Shown here piece by piece: positions 48,992-56,740 of a stretch of DNA of 64,000 nucleotides. Location of the stretch: assembly GCF_017873965.1 (NCBI RefSeq), contig NZ_JAGGKT010000003.1, positions 221,040-285,039 of the forward strand, in the 5' to 3' direction. A model generated the notes under the pieces. It was not told where the DNA came from. It saw nothing but the letters and a program-made list of their open reading frames with translations, and made no database searches. This DNA comes from Ammoniphilus resinae (lineage in GTDB: Bacteria; Bacillota; Bacilli; Aneurinibacillales; RAOX-1). The position numbers and the translations under genes are program-made. Every line of letters starts with the position of its first letter. Positions within the stretch are counted from its first letter, which is position 1.

Positions 48992-49141
48992 ATGCTAGCA
49001 AAGTTGCTGCTATACGGACTGGCCATTACCATCAATCTCTATTTTGCTAATAAAAAAGTCGGAAGAATGAAACTCTCCTTACAAATTGCTGCGGCAATGT
49101 GGGCTATTGTTGGCGTTATCGATATCGCTACTTCTTCATAG
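48992..49141 (+). CDS. Small membrane protein, 49 residues
   Basis: ATG 48992 with CGGAGGAAC just upstream. Product: LAKLLLYGLAITINLYFANK, a basic KKVGRMK turn, and IAAAMWAIVGVIDIATS, i.e. two hydrophobic helices with a positive loop. No recognised family. Could act with the upstream sigma factor as a very small membrane regulator, but the REP-like element separates them. Confidence 0.68.
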   Translation: MLAKLLLYGLAITINLYFANKKVGRMKLSLQIAAAMWAIVGVIDIATSS

Positions 49142-49159
49142 CGGGAGACGGGATTGTAG

Positions 49160-49211
49160 AAAAGGCAATCTTGAACGGTCTGAAAGCGATCAGTTCAAGA
49201 TTGTCTTTTTT
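49160..49211 (+). terminator. Terminator of the 49-residue gene
   Basis: Stem AAAGGCAATCTTGAAC / GTTCAAGATTGTCTTT (one G-T pair) and T run. Confidence 0.88.
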
Positions 49212-49283
49212 ATCTAATACATTAGGAGGAAAACAAAGGAAGATTGTAGAACGTTACTATTAACAGATGAAGGGAGCATGGAA

Positions 49284-50180
49284 ATGAAGATAGGGTATAT
49301 TGGTCTTGGAGTCATGGGTTCACGGATGGCAATGCGTTTACTAGATGCTGGTTACACAGTTACCGTATATAATCGGTCACCAGAGAAATTACGGGGGATC
49401 CTTGAAAAAGGGGCGAACCCTGCCAAGGATCTTTCTAGCCTCGTCAACCAGTCTGATGTGGTTTGCAGCTGCTTATCCATGCCTTCTGACGTGGAGCAAG
49501 TATATCTTGGGCAAGAAGGTTTATTTGAACGAGCTGAAAAACCAACCCTTTTTATTGATTTAACCACTGTTGGAAGGGAAACAAGCGTTAAACTTGCCGA
49601 GGCAGCCAAAATAAAAGGCCATGAATATCTGGATGCACCAGTAAGCGGTGGACCGGAAGGTGTTGAGCAGGGCACACTAACGATTATGGTTGGTGGGGAT
49701 AAGGGAAGTTTTGTAAAGGTACTGCCAATTCTTAATAAATTAGGTGGAAATGTACAATACCTTGGGGAATCGGGGAATGGGAGTGTAGCCAAGCTGTTGA
49801 ATCAAATTTTGGTTGGTGTCCATTCTCTCGCAGCATCTGAGGTCATGGTTTGTGGTGCATCCTATGGGCTGAACCCGGAACAACTTTATGATATTTTAAA
49901 GACAAGTTATGGGGAAAGCCGGATGCTGCGCCGACATATGGAAAATTTCGTCCTAGACCGTAATTTTGCACCGGGCGGTGCATTAAAATATCTTCTCAAA
50001 GACATTCGATTAGGAAACAAGATTATGCAGGGGACTGGTCTGGAAGATACATTGGGTGAGCGGGCTGAACAAGTTTTGGCATATGCGCAGGAACAGGGGC
50101 TCGGTGACCTGGATATGTCATCAATTATCATCCCATTGGAGAAAAAAGTAGATACGGTTGTAAAACGGGAAGTAAAATAA
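49284..50180 (+). CDS. 3-hydroxyisobutyrate dehydrogenase-family (beta-hydroxyacid) dehydrogenase
   Basis: NAD(P)-dependent beta-hydroxyacid dehydrogenase of 298 residues: nucleotide motif KIGYIGLGVMGSRMAMRLL, substrate motif YLDAPVSGGPEGVEQGTLTI and the catalytic lysine region GNGSVAKLLNQ. Members oxidise 3-hydroxyisobutyrate, tartronate semialdehyde (reduction) or similar acids; YkwC is the B. subtilis relative. No valine-degradation genes are adjacent. ATG 49284 has AAGGGAG seven nt upstream; ATG 49278 is too close. A terminator follows. Confidence 0.9.
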   Translation: MKIGYIGLGVMGSRMAMRLLDAGYTVTVYNRSPEKLRGILEKGANPAKDLSSLVNQSDVVCSCLSMPSDVEQVYLGQEGLFERAEKPTLFIDLTTVGRETSVKLAEAAKIKGHEYLDAPVSGGPEGVEQGTLTIMVGGDKGSFVKVLPILNKLGGNVQYLGESGNGSVAKLLNQILVGVHSLAASEVMVCGASYGLNPEQLYDILKTSYGESRMLRRHMENFVLDRNFAPGGALKYLLKDIRLGNKIMQGTGLEDTLGERAEQVLAYAQEQGLGDLDMSSIIIPLEKKVDTVVKREVK

Positions 50181-50210
50181 ATTTCAATAGGATATCGATA
50201 TGGGAATAGA

Positions 50211-50259
50211 TCCCCCACTTAAACTACTTTCGTTTCGAAAAGTTTTGAGTGGGGGTTTT
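50211..50259 (+). terminator. Long terminator hairpin
   Basis: Stem CCCCCACT / AGTGGGGG extended inward by AAACT / AGTTT and CTTTCG / CGAAAAG, then TTTT. Confidence 0.85.
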
Positions 50260-50295
50260 ACTGTCCGTACATGCCGGTTAAAATAGAATAAAAAT

Positions 50296-50422
50296 GGGGT
50301 CAGACCACAGTCGAAATTTGTCAGATTCATTCAAAGGGAGAACTTCCTATAAGTTTACCTTTTGAATAGGACCAAAGGTGGTAAATTTTTTATATCTGAT
50401 AAGTTTCGATCCGAGTCTGACT
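50296..50422. repeat. REP-like inverted repeat, copy 2
   Basis: Arms GGTCAGACC...AATTTGTCAGA (to 50325) and TCTGATAAGTTTCGATCCGAGTC (50394 on) match at about 20 of 28 positions when inverted, with inner arms TTCAAAGG / CCTTTTGAA. The 5-prime arm shares GGGGTC-GACC-CA-TCG-AATTTGT with copy 1. Confidence 0.6.
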
Positions 50423-50449
50423 TCTTATGTTTTATTTGGGAGGAAAACG

Positions 50450-52249
50450 ATGCTTTCTTTAATGATTGTTGTAGGATTGATTTTTATCATTCCCATAGTA
50501 TTAGAAAGGTTGAGGTGGAATTTCCTGCCTGTTGTTGTCGTTGAAATTATGGCAGGAATCATTCTTGGGAAAAGTGGGTTAGGATTCATTCAACCAAATG
50601 AATGGCTAACGATCCTTTCTTCTTTAGGGTTTATATTTTTAATGTTTTTAAGCGGACTAGAAATTGATTTCGAATCATTCCAGACAAAGAAAAAAACAGC
50701 GGCAAAAATAAATCCAATTTGGATTGCATCCCTTACCTTTCTGCTAATTCTGGTTATTTCTGCGGCTTTTGGGTATGGTTTTCAGAGCTTCGGTTTTGTA
50801 GGTGATGCGATCTTTATGACTTTGATTATCTCCACCATTTCTTTAAGCGTTGTTGTCCCAGTTTTAAAGGACAAAGGGATTACAAACACCCCTTACGGAC
50901 AAAGTATACTTGTCACAGCGGTAATTTCAGATTTTGCCACGATGATTCTTCTTTCTGTCTATGTTGCCTTCCAATCGTCAAATGCGATGAAACCATTGCT
51001 GTTGCTCATCTTATTTGTGGTAATGTTTTTCTTTTATCGTATGGGGATTCGTTTTAAAAAGGGTAAAATTATGGAACGAATATCACGCGAATCTGTCCAG
51101 ATAGGGACACGTGGCGTCTTTGCTCTTATCTTGTTTTTTGTTGTGCTGTCGGAACAGGTTGGTGCGGAAAGTATTTTGGGGGCGTTTTTGGCTGGGGTGA
51201 TTATTTCTCTCCTATCTCCTAAGAAGGAATTCGTACACCAGCTGACTTCCTTCGGCTTCGGATTTTTAATCCCAATCTTCTTTTTTATGGTTGGGGCCAA
51301 TTTGGAGCTTCGCGAACTGATACATGACATGCCTGCATTAGCGATGATTCCCTTTATTCTAATCAGCTTCTTCGCTTCTAAATTTTTGCCCGTTTTATTA
51401 TGGAGAAAATGGTTTAGCTGGAGCCAAACCCTTGGGGCAGGCGTCCTCTTGCCGTCGACTTTAAGTTTAGTGATTGCAGGAACAGAGATTGGTCTTGAGC
51501 TAAAAATTATTACCCCTACGTTACAGGCTGCTTTAATACTAAGCGCGGTGATCTCATCCATTTTCTCGCCCATTCTTTTTCAAAGGATTGCCCCTGAAGA
51601 TCAAAAAGACCTTGTTAGAAAGAAGGTTTCCCTTGTTGGTGCAAACACAGTTAATCTAGCTTTGGCTAAGCAACTCTATCAGGATGGTTACGATGTCATA
51701 ATGTATACGTCGGACCAAACTCTGTTCACACAGGGGCGCTCCTACGATTTTGAGACGATCAGTTTGCAGCAGATGAACCCGGAAGAGTTGGCGAAATATC
51801 ATGCAACAGATAGTGATTATCTCGTGGCCTTCACAACGGATGATGAATTAAATGTTCAGTTGGCCAATTGGGCAAAGCAGGAAGGGGTGGAGAATGTCAT
51901 CTGCCGTTTGGATACGGAGGAAAGGGCCAAGGACTTAGAGGAAGGTGTTCAAACCTTTTCACCTTTCCTCTCAAGTCGAATCTTGTTGCAGGCTTTAATT
52001 GAATATCCCGCTCTCTTTAAATTCTTGCATATGGAACAGAATATGCAAGAGGTACAAATCGAAAATGAAAACCTTCATAATCGTTTAATAAAAGAGCTTT
52101 CCTTCTTAGGAGATGCTCTTGTTATCCGGATTTTCCGTGAAAATAATATGATAATTCCCCATGGAGATACACAAATTAAATGGGGGGACATCCTGTTAAT
52201 CAGTGCTGATGCCGAACAGATTTCGATGATTCGACAGGAATGTTCCTAA
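50450..52249 (+). CDS. CPA2 antiporter/K+ efflux protein with TrkA-N and TrkA-C domains
   Basis: Protein of 599 residues: a CPA2 membrane domain (about 1-375, 12 to 13 helices, LMFLSGLEIDFESF, VGANLELREL), a TrkA-N/RCK nucleotide-binding domain from about 390 (VSLVGANTVNLALAKQLYQ) and a TrkA-C domain (about 520-595). This KefB/KefC-like layout suggests K+ or Na+/H+ exchange gated by NAD(H), ATP or c-di-AMP. ATG 50450 with GGGAGG upstream was chosen because longer frames run into the REP-like repeat. A 23-residue frame follows. Confidence 0.9.
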   Translation: MLSLMIVVGLIFIIPIVLERLRWNFLPVVVVEIMAGIILGKSGLGFIQPNEWLTILSSLGFIFLMFLSGLEIDFESFQTKKKTAAKINPIWIASLTFLLILVISAAFGYGFQSFGFVGDAIFMTLIISTISLSVVVPVLKDKGITNTPYGQSILVTAVISDFATMILLSVYVAFQSSNAMKPLLLLILFVVMFFFYRMGIRFKKGKIMERISRESVQIGTRGVFALILFFVVLSEQVGAESILGAFLAGVIISLLSPKKEFVHQLTSFGFGFLIPIFFFMVGANLELRELIHDMPALAMIPFILISFFASKFLPVLLWRKWFSWSQTLGAGVLLPSTLSLVIAGTEIGLELKIITPTLQAALILSAVISSIFSPILFQRIAPEDQKDLVRKKVSLVGANTVNLALAKQLYQDGYDVIMYTSDQTLFTQGRSYDFETISLQQMNPEELAKYHATDSDYLVAFTTDDELNVQLANWAKQEGVENVICRLDTEERAKDLEEGVQTFSPFLSSRILLQALIEYPALFKFLHMEQNMQEVQIENENLHNRLIKELSFLGDALVIRIFRENNMIIPHGDTQIKWGDILLISADAEQISMIRQECS

Positions 52250-52270
52250 ACCAAGTATTGAGGTGGGAAA

Positions 52271-52342
52271 ATGGTAGAAGCATTAAGCTGTATTGCCCTT
52301 CTCGCAGTCACCGGAGTATTTGCTAACATTAGAAAGTATTAA
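52271..52342 (+). CDS. 23-residue membrane peptide downstream of the antiporter
   Basis: ATG 52271 with GAGGTGGG upstream, 21 nt after the antiporter stop; product MVEALSCIALLAVTGVFANI plus RKY, a single short hydrophobic helix with basic end. It resembles small regulatory subunits of transporters (the KdpF-like size class), but this is speculation. Confidence 0.4.
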   Translation: MVEALSCIALLAVTGVFANIRKY

Positions 52343-52360
52343 GATTGAAAGAAGGAAGGA

Positions 52361-52400
52361 AGGTCGTCCTGGTGGAAGTCTAGGGTGGCCTCTTTTCTTT
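52361..52400 (+). terminator. Probable terminator of the antiporter operon
   Basis: Ten-bp stem AGGTCGTCCT / AGGGTGGCCT with three G-T pairs, followed by CTTTTCTTTTCC. Confidence 0.45.
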
Positions 52401-52479
52401 TCCAATCTATAGAATAGGCACTTCTCCTATTTTTTTGCATAAAATGCAAAGGAAGTACCTAGGAGGGGAATGGGGAAAA

Positions 52480-52911
52480 ATGCAATTTTATTATGATGAG
52501 AAGATGCCTTTACGGATTTTGGATGAAGGTGAATTCTGGAAGCATCAGGAGTCTGAACATACAGTCGTAATTAGACAATTGGTAAAAAACCTCGAACCTG
52601 CATTTGTAACAAGCCTGGAAAAATGGGAGTTGGCGTTAAAAAAGACCCAGGGTTTGTTTGTCCGTTATATTGAAGCAGTAGCCAGGTCAGGAAAACATGT
52701 TAGTCCCTCACTTCTAAGGGAGATTAAATCATTGGTGGAGTTTGCCTTGCATCAAAGCGAACAATTTGTAAAACTGCTGAACCAACTCGAGGCAGAAAGC
52801 AATGCAATAAAAACTAATCCAACAGCAAAAACCGTGGTAGATCATATCCGGAGAGAATCTGAATACTTCATGGGGATTACGGAAGCGCTTTTGTCGAAAG
52901 GGATGCTCTAA
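52480..52911 (+). CDS. DUF2935-like helical protein
   Basis: Protein of 143 residues, all helical: EGEFWKHQESEHTVVIRQLV, then SLEKWELALKKTQGLFVRYI and VDHIRRESEYFMGITEALL. The FW-x-x-(Q)E-x-EHT and HI-x-RES-x-YFMGI patterns, with His and Glu residues at helix positions suited to a metal, are those of DUF2935 proteins in Bacillota and clostridia, which form ferritin-like bundles. Function unknown. Start is uncertain: ATG 52480 lacks an ideal ribosome site. A hairpin GCGGACC / GGTCCGC (52929-52947) follows. Confidence 0.72.
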   Translation: MQFYYDEKMPLRILDEGEFWKHQESEHTVVIRQLVKNLEPAFVTSLEKWELALKKTQGLFVRYIEAVARSGKHVSPSLLREIKSLVEFALHQSEQFVKLLNQLEAESNAIKTNPTAKTVVDHIRRESEYFMGITEALLSKGML

Positions 52912-52954
52912 GGGGACTTGAGGGATGGGCGGACCAAGGAGGTCCGCTAATAGG

Positions 52955-52982
52955 AAAAACCGGTGAAATCACCGGTTTTTTT
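52955..52982. terminator. Bidirectional terminator
   Basis: Perfect 11-bp stem AAAAACCGGTG / CACCGGTTTTT with T runs; between convergent genes. Confidence 0.9.
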
Positions 52983-52984
52983 CT

Positions 52985-53551
52985 TTAAAAAAGTTTAACC
53001 CCTAACACATGGTCGATGGGAATACTGCCAATCATTCGACTATCTCTGCTGTTATTACGATTGTCTCCCATGACGAAAAGGTGGTCTTCAGGAACCTCTA
53101 TTGGCTCACTGGGGATATTGATCATCATTTTTTCTTTGATATAAGGCTCATCAATTTTTGTGCCGTTTCGATAAAGGATGCCGTCCATAAATTCCAATTT
53201 GTCACCGGGTTTCCCGATTATGCGTTTGACCCACAGGTCATGCCCACCTTGACGATCAAAAAACTTGGACTCCACCCATAACAGAATAGGGTTTTCTTCT
53301 ATCTCATTCCAAAAACCTCGGGGCTCGTTGACCCGGCTGTCAATAATGACAATATCACCATAGTTGTAGGAATCATAGTTTCTTAGGGTGTGATTGATTT
53401 TTGAAACAAAGATGCGTTGTTCGTCCTGTAGGCTTGGGTCCATAGAATGCCCGGAAACTCTAAATGGCTGAAGAAGAAAAGCAGTAATAAGGACAGACAG
53501 GATGATGGCAATCACGATGGATTTCGTCCAATCCCACAGATGCTTGACCAT
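52985..53551 (-). CDS. sipS: Signal peptidase I
   Basis: Type I signal peptidase of 188 residues (EC 3.4.21.89): one N-terminal anchor (IVIAIILSVLITAFLLQPF), catalytic Ser in SGHSMDPSL and Lys in VKRIIGKPGDKLEF, box D/E in VMGDNRNNSRDSR. It removes signal peptides on the outer face of the membrane. Minor Sip paralogues are common in Bacillales, so the exact orthologue is uncertain. AAAGGGGG lies 10 nt before the ATG. Confidence 0.92.
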   Translation of the reverse strand: MVKHLWDWTKSIVIAIILSVLITAFLLQPFRVSGHSMDPSLQDEQRIFVSKINHTLRNYDSYNYGDIVIIDSRVNEPRGFWNEIEENPILLWVESKFFDRQGGHDLWVKRIIGKPGDKLEFMDGILYRNGTKIDEPYIKEKMMINIPSEPIEVPEDHLFVMGDNRNNSRDSRMIGSIPIDHVLGVKLF

Positions 53552-53655
53552 AAATTTTTTATCCCCCTTTTTAAAACAGAATGCTATTACATTATACGTT
53601 ATTTTTACATGTTACGCATTAAGGGGGGATCTCCCATATTTACAGAGGAGATAGC

Positions 53656-54642
53656 TTAATCATTTTCTTGAGGAAAAAGTTCGGACACGATCTCATAGGA
53701 TCTTATACGGGCTTGATGATCAAAGATCTGAGCATTGACCATCATTTCATCTGCCTTTGTTACCTTTTGGAATGCTTCTAATTTACTCTTAACCTCGTTT
53801 GGACTGCCCACGATGGAAGCTTGAAGCTTCGGTTCTATGGCTCTTCTTTCGTATTCACTCCATAGTTCATCCATATTTTTCACCGGTGGTTGCAGGAGGC
53901 CGGGGCGTCCGCGGACAAGGCTTAAAAATTGTTGCTGCATGGAGGTTGAATGGAAACGAGCTTCATCCCCATCATCTGCCGCAACCACATTCACGCCAAC
54001 CATGGTATATGGTTCTTCAAGCCATTCAGAAGGCTCAAAACTGCTGCGATACAAAGCAAGGGCCGGAAGTGTAAAATCTGGAGAAAAATGGCTGGCAAAA
54101 GCAAAAGGAAGACCCAATTGTCCTGCCAAGCGTGCACTAAAGTCACTTGAGCCAAGAAGCCAGATCGGAATGGTAAGGCCTTCCCCTGGAAATGCACGAA
54201 CTGCCTTTCTTTCAACTGGATTTAGAAAAGAGCGCAATTCTTCGAGAAGCTCTGGGAACTCAAGCCCTCCCCGCAAATCACGGCGTAAAGCCCTTGCAGT
54301 TTGTTGGTCAGACCCCGGGGCCCGTCCTAAACCAAGATCGATTCGCCCTGGAAACATCGATTCAAGTGTTCCAAATTGTTCTGCGATGACCAAGGGGGCA
54401 TGATTGGGCAGCATAATCCCGCCAGATCCCACCCGGATCTTGGATGTTCCTGCAGCTACATAACCAATGACAACAGAGGTTGCGGAACTGGCGATCCCTG
54501 GCATATTGTGATGTTCGGCTAACCAGTAGCGATTGTACCCCCATCTTTCTGCATGCTGTGCAAGATCAAGGGTATTGCGGAAAGAGTCAGCAGGCGTTCC
54601 ACCTTCTATAACAGGGCAAAGGTCGAGTACAGATAATTTCAT
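53656..54642 (-). CDS. LLM-class (luciferase-like) flavin-dependent oxidoreductase
   Basis: Bacterial-luciferase-fold protein of 328 residues. [15 protein letters not shown] at the start, [20 protein letters not shown], then [18 protein letters not shown] define the YceB/YtmO-like subgroup of MsnO8 LLM proteins. Substrates are usually small organic molecules attacked by FMNH2 and O2. It is monocistronic. GGAGGAAAAA precedes the ATG. Confidence 0.9.
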   Translation of the reverse strand: MKLSVLDLCPVIEGGTPADSFRNTLDLAQHAERWGYNRYWLAEHHNMPGIASSATSVVIGYVAAGTSKIRVGSGGIMLPNHAPLVIAEQFGTLESMFPGRIDLGLGRAPGSDQQTARALRRDLRGGLEFPELLEELRSFLNPVERKAVRAFPGEGLTIPIWLLGSSDFSARLAGQLGLPFAFASHFSPDFTLPALALYRSSFEPSEWLEEPYTMVGVNVVAADDGDEARFHSTSMQQQFLSLVRGRPGLLQPPVKNMDELWSEYERRAIEPKLQASIVGSPNEVKSKLEAFQKVTKADEMMVNAQIFDHQARIRSYEIVSELFPQEND

Positions 54643-54851
54643 ATCTTTTTCCTCCGAATTTTCATTTGTCTATAGTTCTATTCTAGTTTTTCCAAAACAT
54701 CCAGGTCAACCTCTGGGGTGTAGGAGAGAGTATTTAGAGGTTGGAAGGATGGGGAACCCGAGGAGATAGCTGGTTCAAATGTATAAAAAAGATGTTCCAA
54801 ATCACACTAGACAGTAAGTCAAATTTCATCATAAGAGAGGTTGGGAAATAA

Positions 54852-56093
54852 ATGAATGAAATTGAACTACATGGAACTCTTTTTTACGAGCCTTCTACCA
54901 ATGAGTGGACAGGATCTGGGACCGGATGGTATATAGAAAAAACGGATGGAAATCTGGCCAGGATTACCTTTGAGGAACCCATTACGTTTGACAAACGTCA
55001 ACCATTTAAAAACGATAGTTACAGTCTATCGATAAGCAATATTAATGAAAACGGCGATGTAGACACCTATAACGTGGATGAGGATGGATTTGTCATTACC
55101 TGGAAGGATTATTCCGAGGAGACCTGTATTGCCTCTTTTCAAGTGTTTGGGACGAAGGTCTGTTTTGTTCCGAATGATCGGGCTTTAGGTGTTGATGAAA
55201 GTGTGGCAGATATTCATGCAGCAGAGCTGCTATTTAGCTATGAAGCGAAATACGGTGTGATTACCTTGATGGGATCTGGGAGTATTTCCTGTAAGGAAAT
55301 AGCTGAAGAAAAGTATAAATCCCTGCAAATTGAGGCAGGGCACTTAAAGGAAAGAATGGAAAAGGAGAAAGATTCCTTTTGCAAACAGCTTTTGCAAGAT
55401 AGAATTGATCGAATAGAGCGAAGGAAGGCGCGACAAAAAAGAATCATTGAAAAAAGCTCGAAATATTGGGACTCGGCCTATAGGTTTGGGGAGTTGTGGG
55501 GGAGGTATGCCGCACATGAACAAGAAAAAGCCCTTGAAGGCTGCTATGTTCCAATTTGTACCGGTGGCGGACCGGGGATTATGCGCGCGGCTGCGCAAGG
55601 GGCAAGAGACCAGAACGCGCACATTATCGGGATTGATTGTCAGTTTGGGGTGGATAACTTTTTTAATTTAAAAGACAGTTATTCAGTATACTCGAACCAA
55701 AGATTGCGAATGAATAATTTCTCCATCAGGGAAGGGGTTTTAATTAATTATTCGCATGTTATTTTGTTTTGGCCAGGTGGCTATGGAACGGCTTGGGAAG
55801 TGTATGAGACTCTATCCAAAATTCAAACCAACCATTTGCGCAGACATCGAACAAAGGCTATTTTTGTTCATCCCGAATATTGGGAGCCATTTTTTAAATG
55901 TATTGATCATATGCGTGAATATGGGGCGATTAACAGCTATGGTGATCGAGTCAAAATTCCTGGGGTGGACGATCAGGATCCAGATGAAGCATATATTGCA
56001 GAAGTAGCAAATACGCCGGAAGAAGCATTTGAAATGACCAAAGCTTACGTAGAGGAATTATTTAAAAAGAATCAGTTAACACTTAAGGCTTAG
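54852..56093 (+). CDS. LOG (SLOG)-domain protein with N-terminal beta domain and coiled coil
   Basis: Protein of 413 residues. N-terminal 1-145 is a beta-rich unknown domain (TGWYIEKTDGN, RITFEEPITF, FVITWKDYSEE). Residues about 160-205 form a charged coiled coil (LKERMEKEKD, RIERRKARQKR). From about 215 it is a LOG/lysine-decarboxylase-like Rossmann domain with GGGPGIMRAAAQGA (238-) and PGGYGTAWEVYE (308-), the nucleotide-binding signatures of the cytokinin-activating LOG family. LOG hydrolases release base from nucleoside monophosphates. Ordinary LOG proteins are about 190 residues; the fusion is unusual. A weak ribosome site (GAGGTTGGG) precedes the ATG. Confidence 0.8.
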   Translation: MNEIELHGTLFYEPSTNEWTGSGTGWYIEKTDGNLARITFEEPITFDKRQPFKNDSYSLSISNINENGDVDTYNVDEDGFVITWKDYSEETCIASFQVFGTKVCFVPNDRALGVDESVADIHAAELLFSYEAKYGVITLMGSGSISCKEIAEEKYKSLQIEAGHLKERMEKEKDSFCKQLLQDRIDRIERRKARQKRIIEKSSKYWDSAYRFGELWGRYAAHEQEKALEGCYVPICTGGGPGIMRAAAQGARDQNAHIIGIDCQFGVDNFFNLKDSYSVYSNQRLRMNNFSIREGVLINYSHVILFWPGGYGTAWEVYETLSKIQTNHLRRHRTKAIFVHPEYWEPFFKCIDHMREYGAINSYGDRVKIPGVDDQDPDEAYIAEVANTPEEAFEMTKAYVEELFKKNQLTLKA

Positions 56094-56158
56094 GGAATGG
56101 TAAAAACTGTATTAAAGTGGATTCGAAGAAGAAGAATACTTCGCTATGAGATAAAATA

Positions 56159-56689
56159 GTGCAGGAGGTGGTTATCATTTACTGCAGATATCGTGAAATT
56201 TCACCTGTCTGTGTCGGGAAAAACAGGCCTTTACGAAGTGAGGAAATCACGAAGGAACATTTAATACCGAAAACTCTCCTTCGTAATCCTAAATTTAAGG
56301 CCAAATGGATGATAACCTTTAATCCTTCTGATGCGCCGAACATCGATATTTCTTGTCATAAATGTAACCATTTAAAAAACCATTTGGCCGATGTGCCTTT
56401 TGCTCGGAAGCTCTTGTACCTAAAGAGATATGGTATTTCCTGCAAGAGTATCCGTGCAATGGGCCGAAGCTTAGTTTTTTCATCTGCTCTTACCCTGGAT
56501 TCCAAACAAAAGGACAGGGTATACCAGTGTATTATTAGAGGAGACATTCAATGGGTTGGTCCAGAAGAATGTCTATTCTTTTTCCATCGCATGCAAGTCT
56601 ATCTAAAGTCGGGTATTGTAGTGGAAATTCAGGATAAGCAGGAAAAAATTCCTAGAAAATTGAAAAAGAAAAGCAATCAGAAACGATAA
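56159..56689 (+). CDS. HNH-endonuclease-like protein
   Basis: Protein of up to 176 residues with an HNH-like fold: EEITKEHLIPKTLLRN (first His), then ISCHKCNHLKNHLAD with CxxC and N-H. A basic C-terminus (KIPRKLKKKSNQKR) would suit nucleic-acid binding. Initiation is odd: the only strong ribosome site, AGGAGGTG (56163-56170), is inside the frame, and the codon at the right distance from it is ATT 56177, while GTG 56159 and GTG 56168 are too close or have no site. The listed start is the conventional GTG. Target unknown; it follows the LOG gene by 65 nt. Confidence 0.62.
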   Translation: MQEVVIIYCRYREISPVCVGKNRPLRSEEITKEHLIPKTLLRNPKFKAKWMITFNPSDAPNIDISCHKCNHLKNHLADVPFARKLLYLKRYGISCKSIRAMGRSLVFSSALTLDSKQKDRVYQCIIRGDIQWVGPEECLFFFHRMQVYLKSGIVVEIQDKQEKIPRKLKKKSNQKR

Positions 56690-56740
56690 GGTGCTCCCTT
56701 AAATAATGGGGTCACAAGTGGAAGCAGGGGGGAAATGGCG

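Noticed and set aside
53799..54403. Overlapping plus-strand frames inside the LLM oxidoreductase
   Set aside because: Antisense shadows without ribosome sites.
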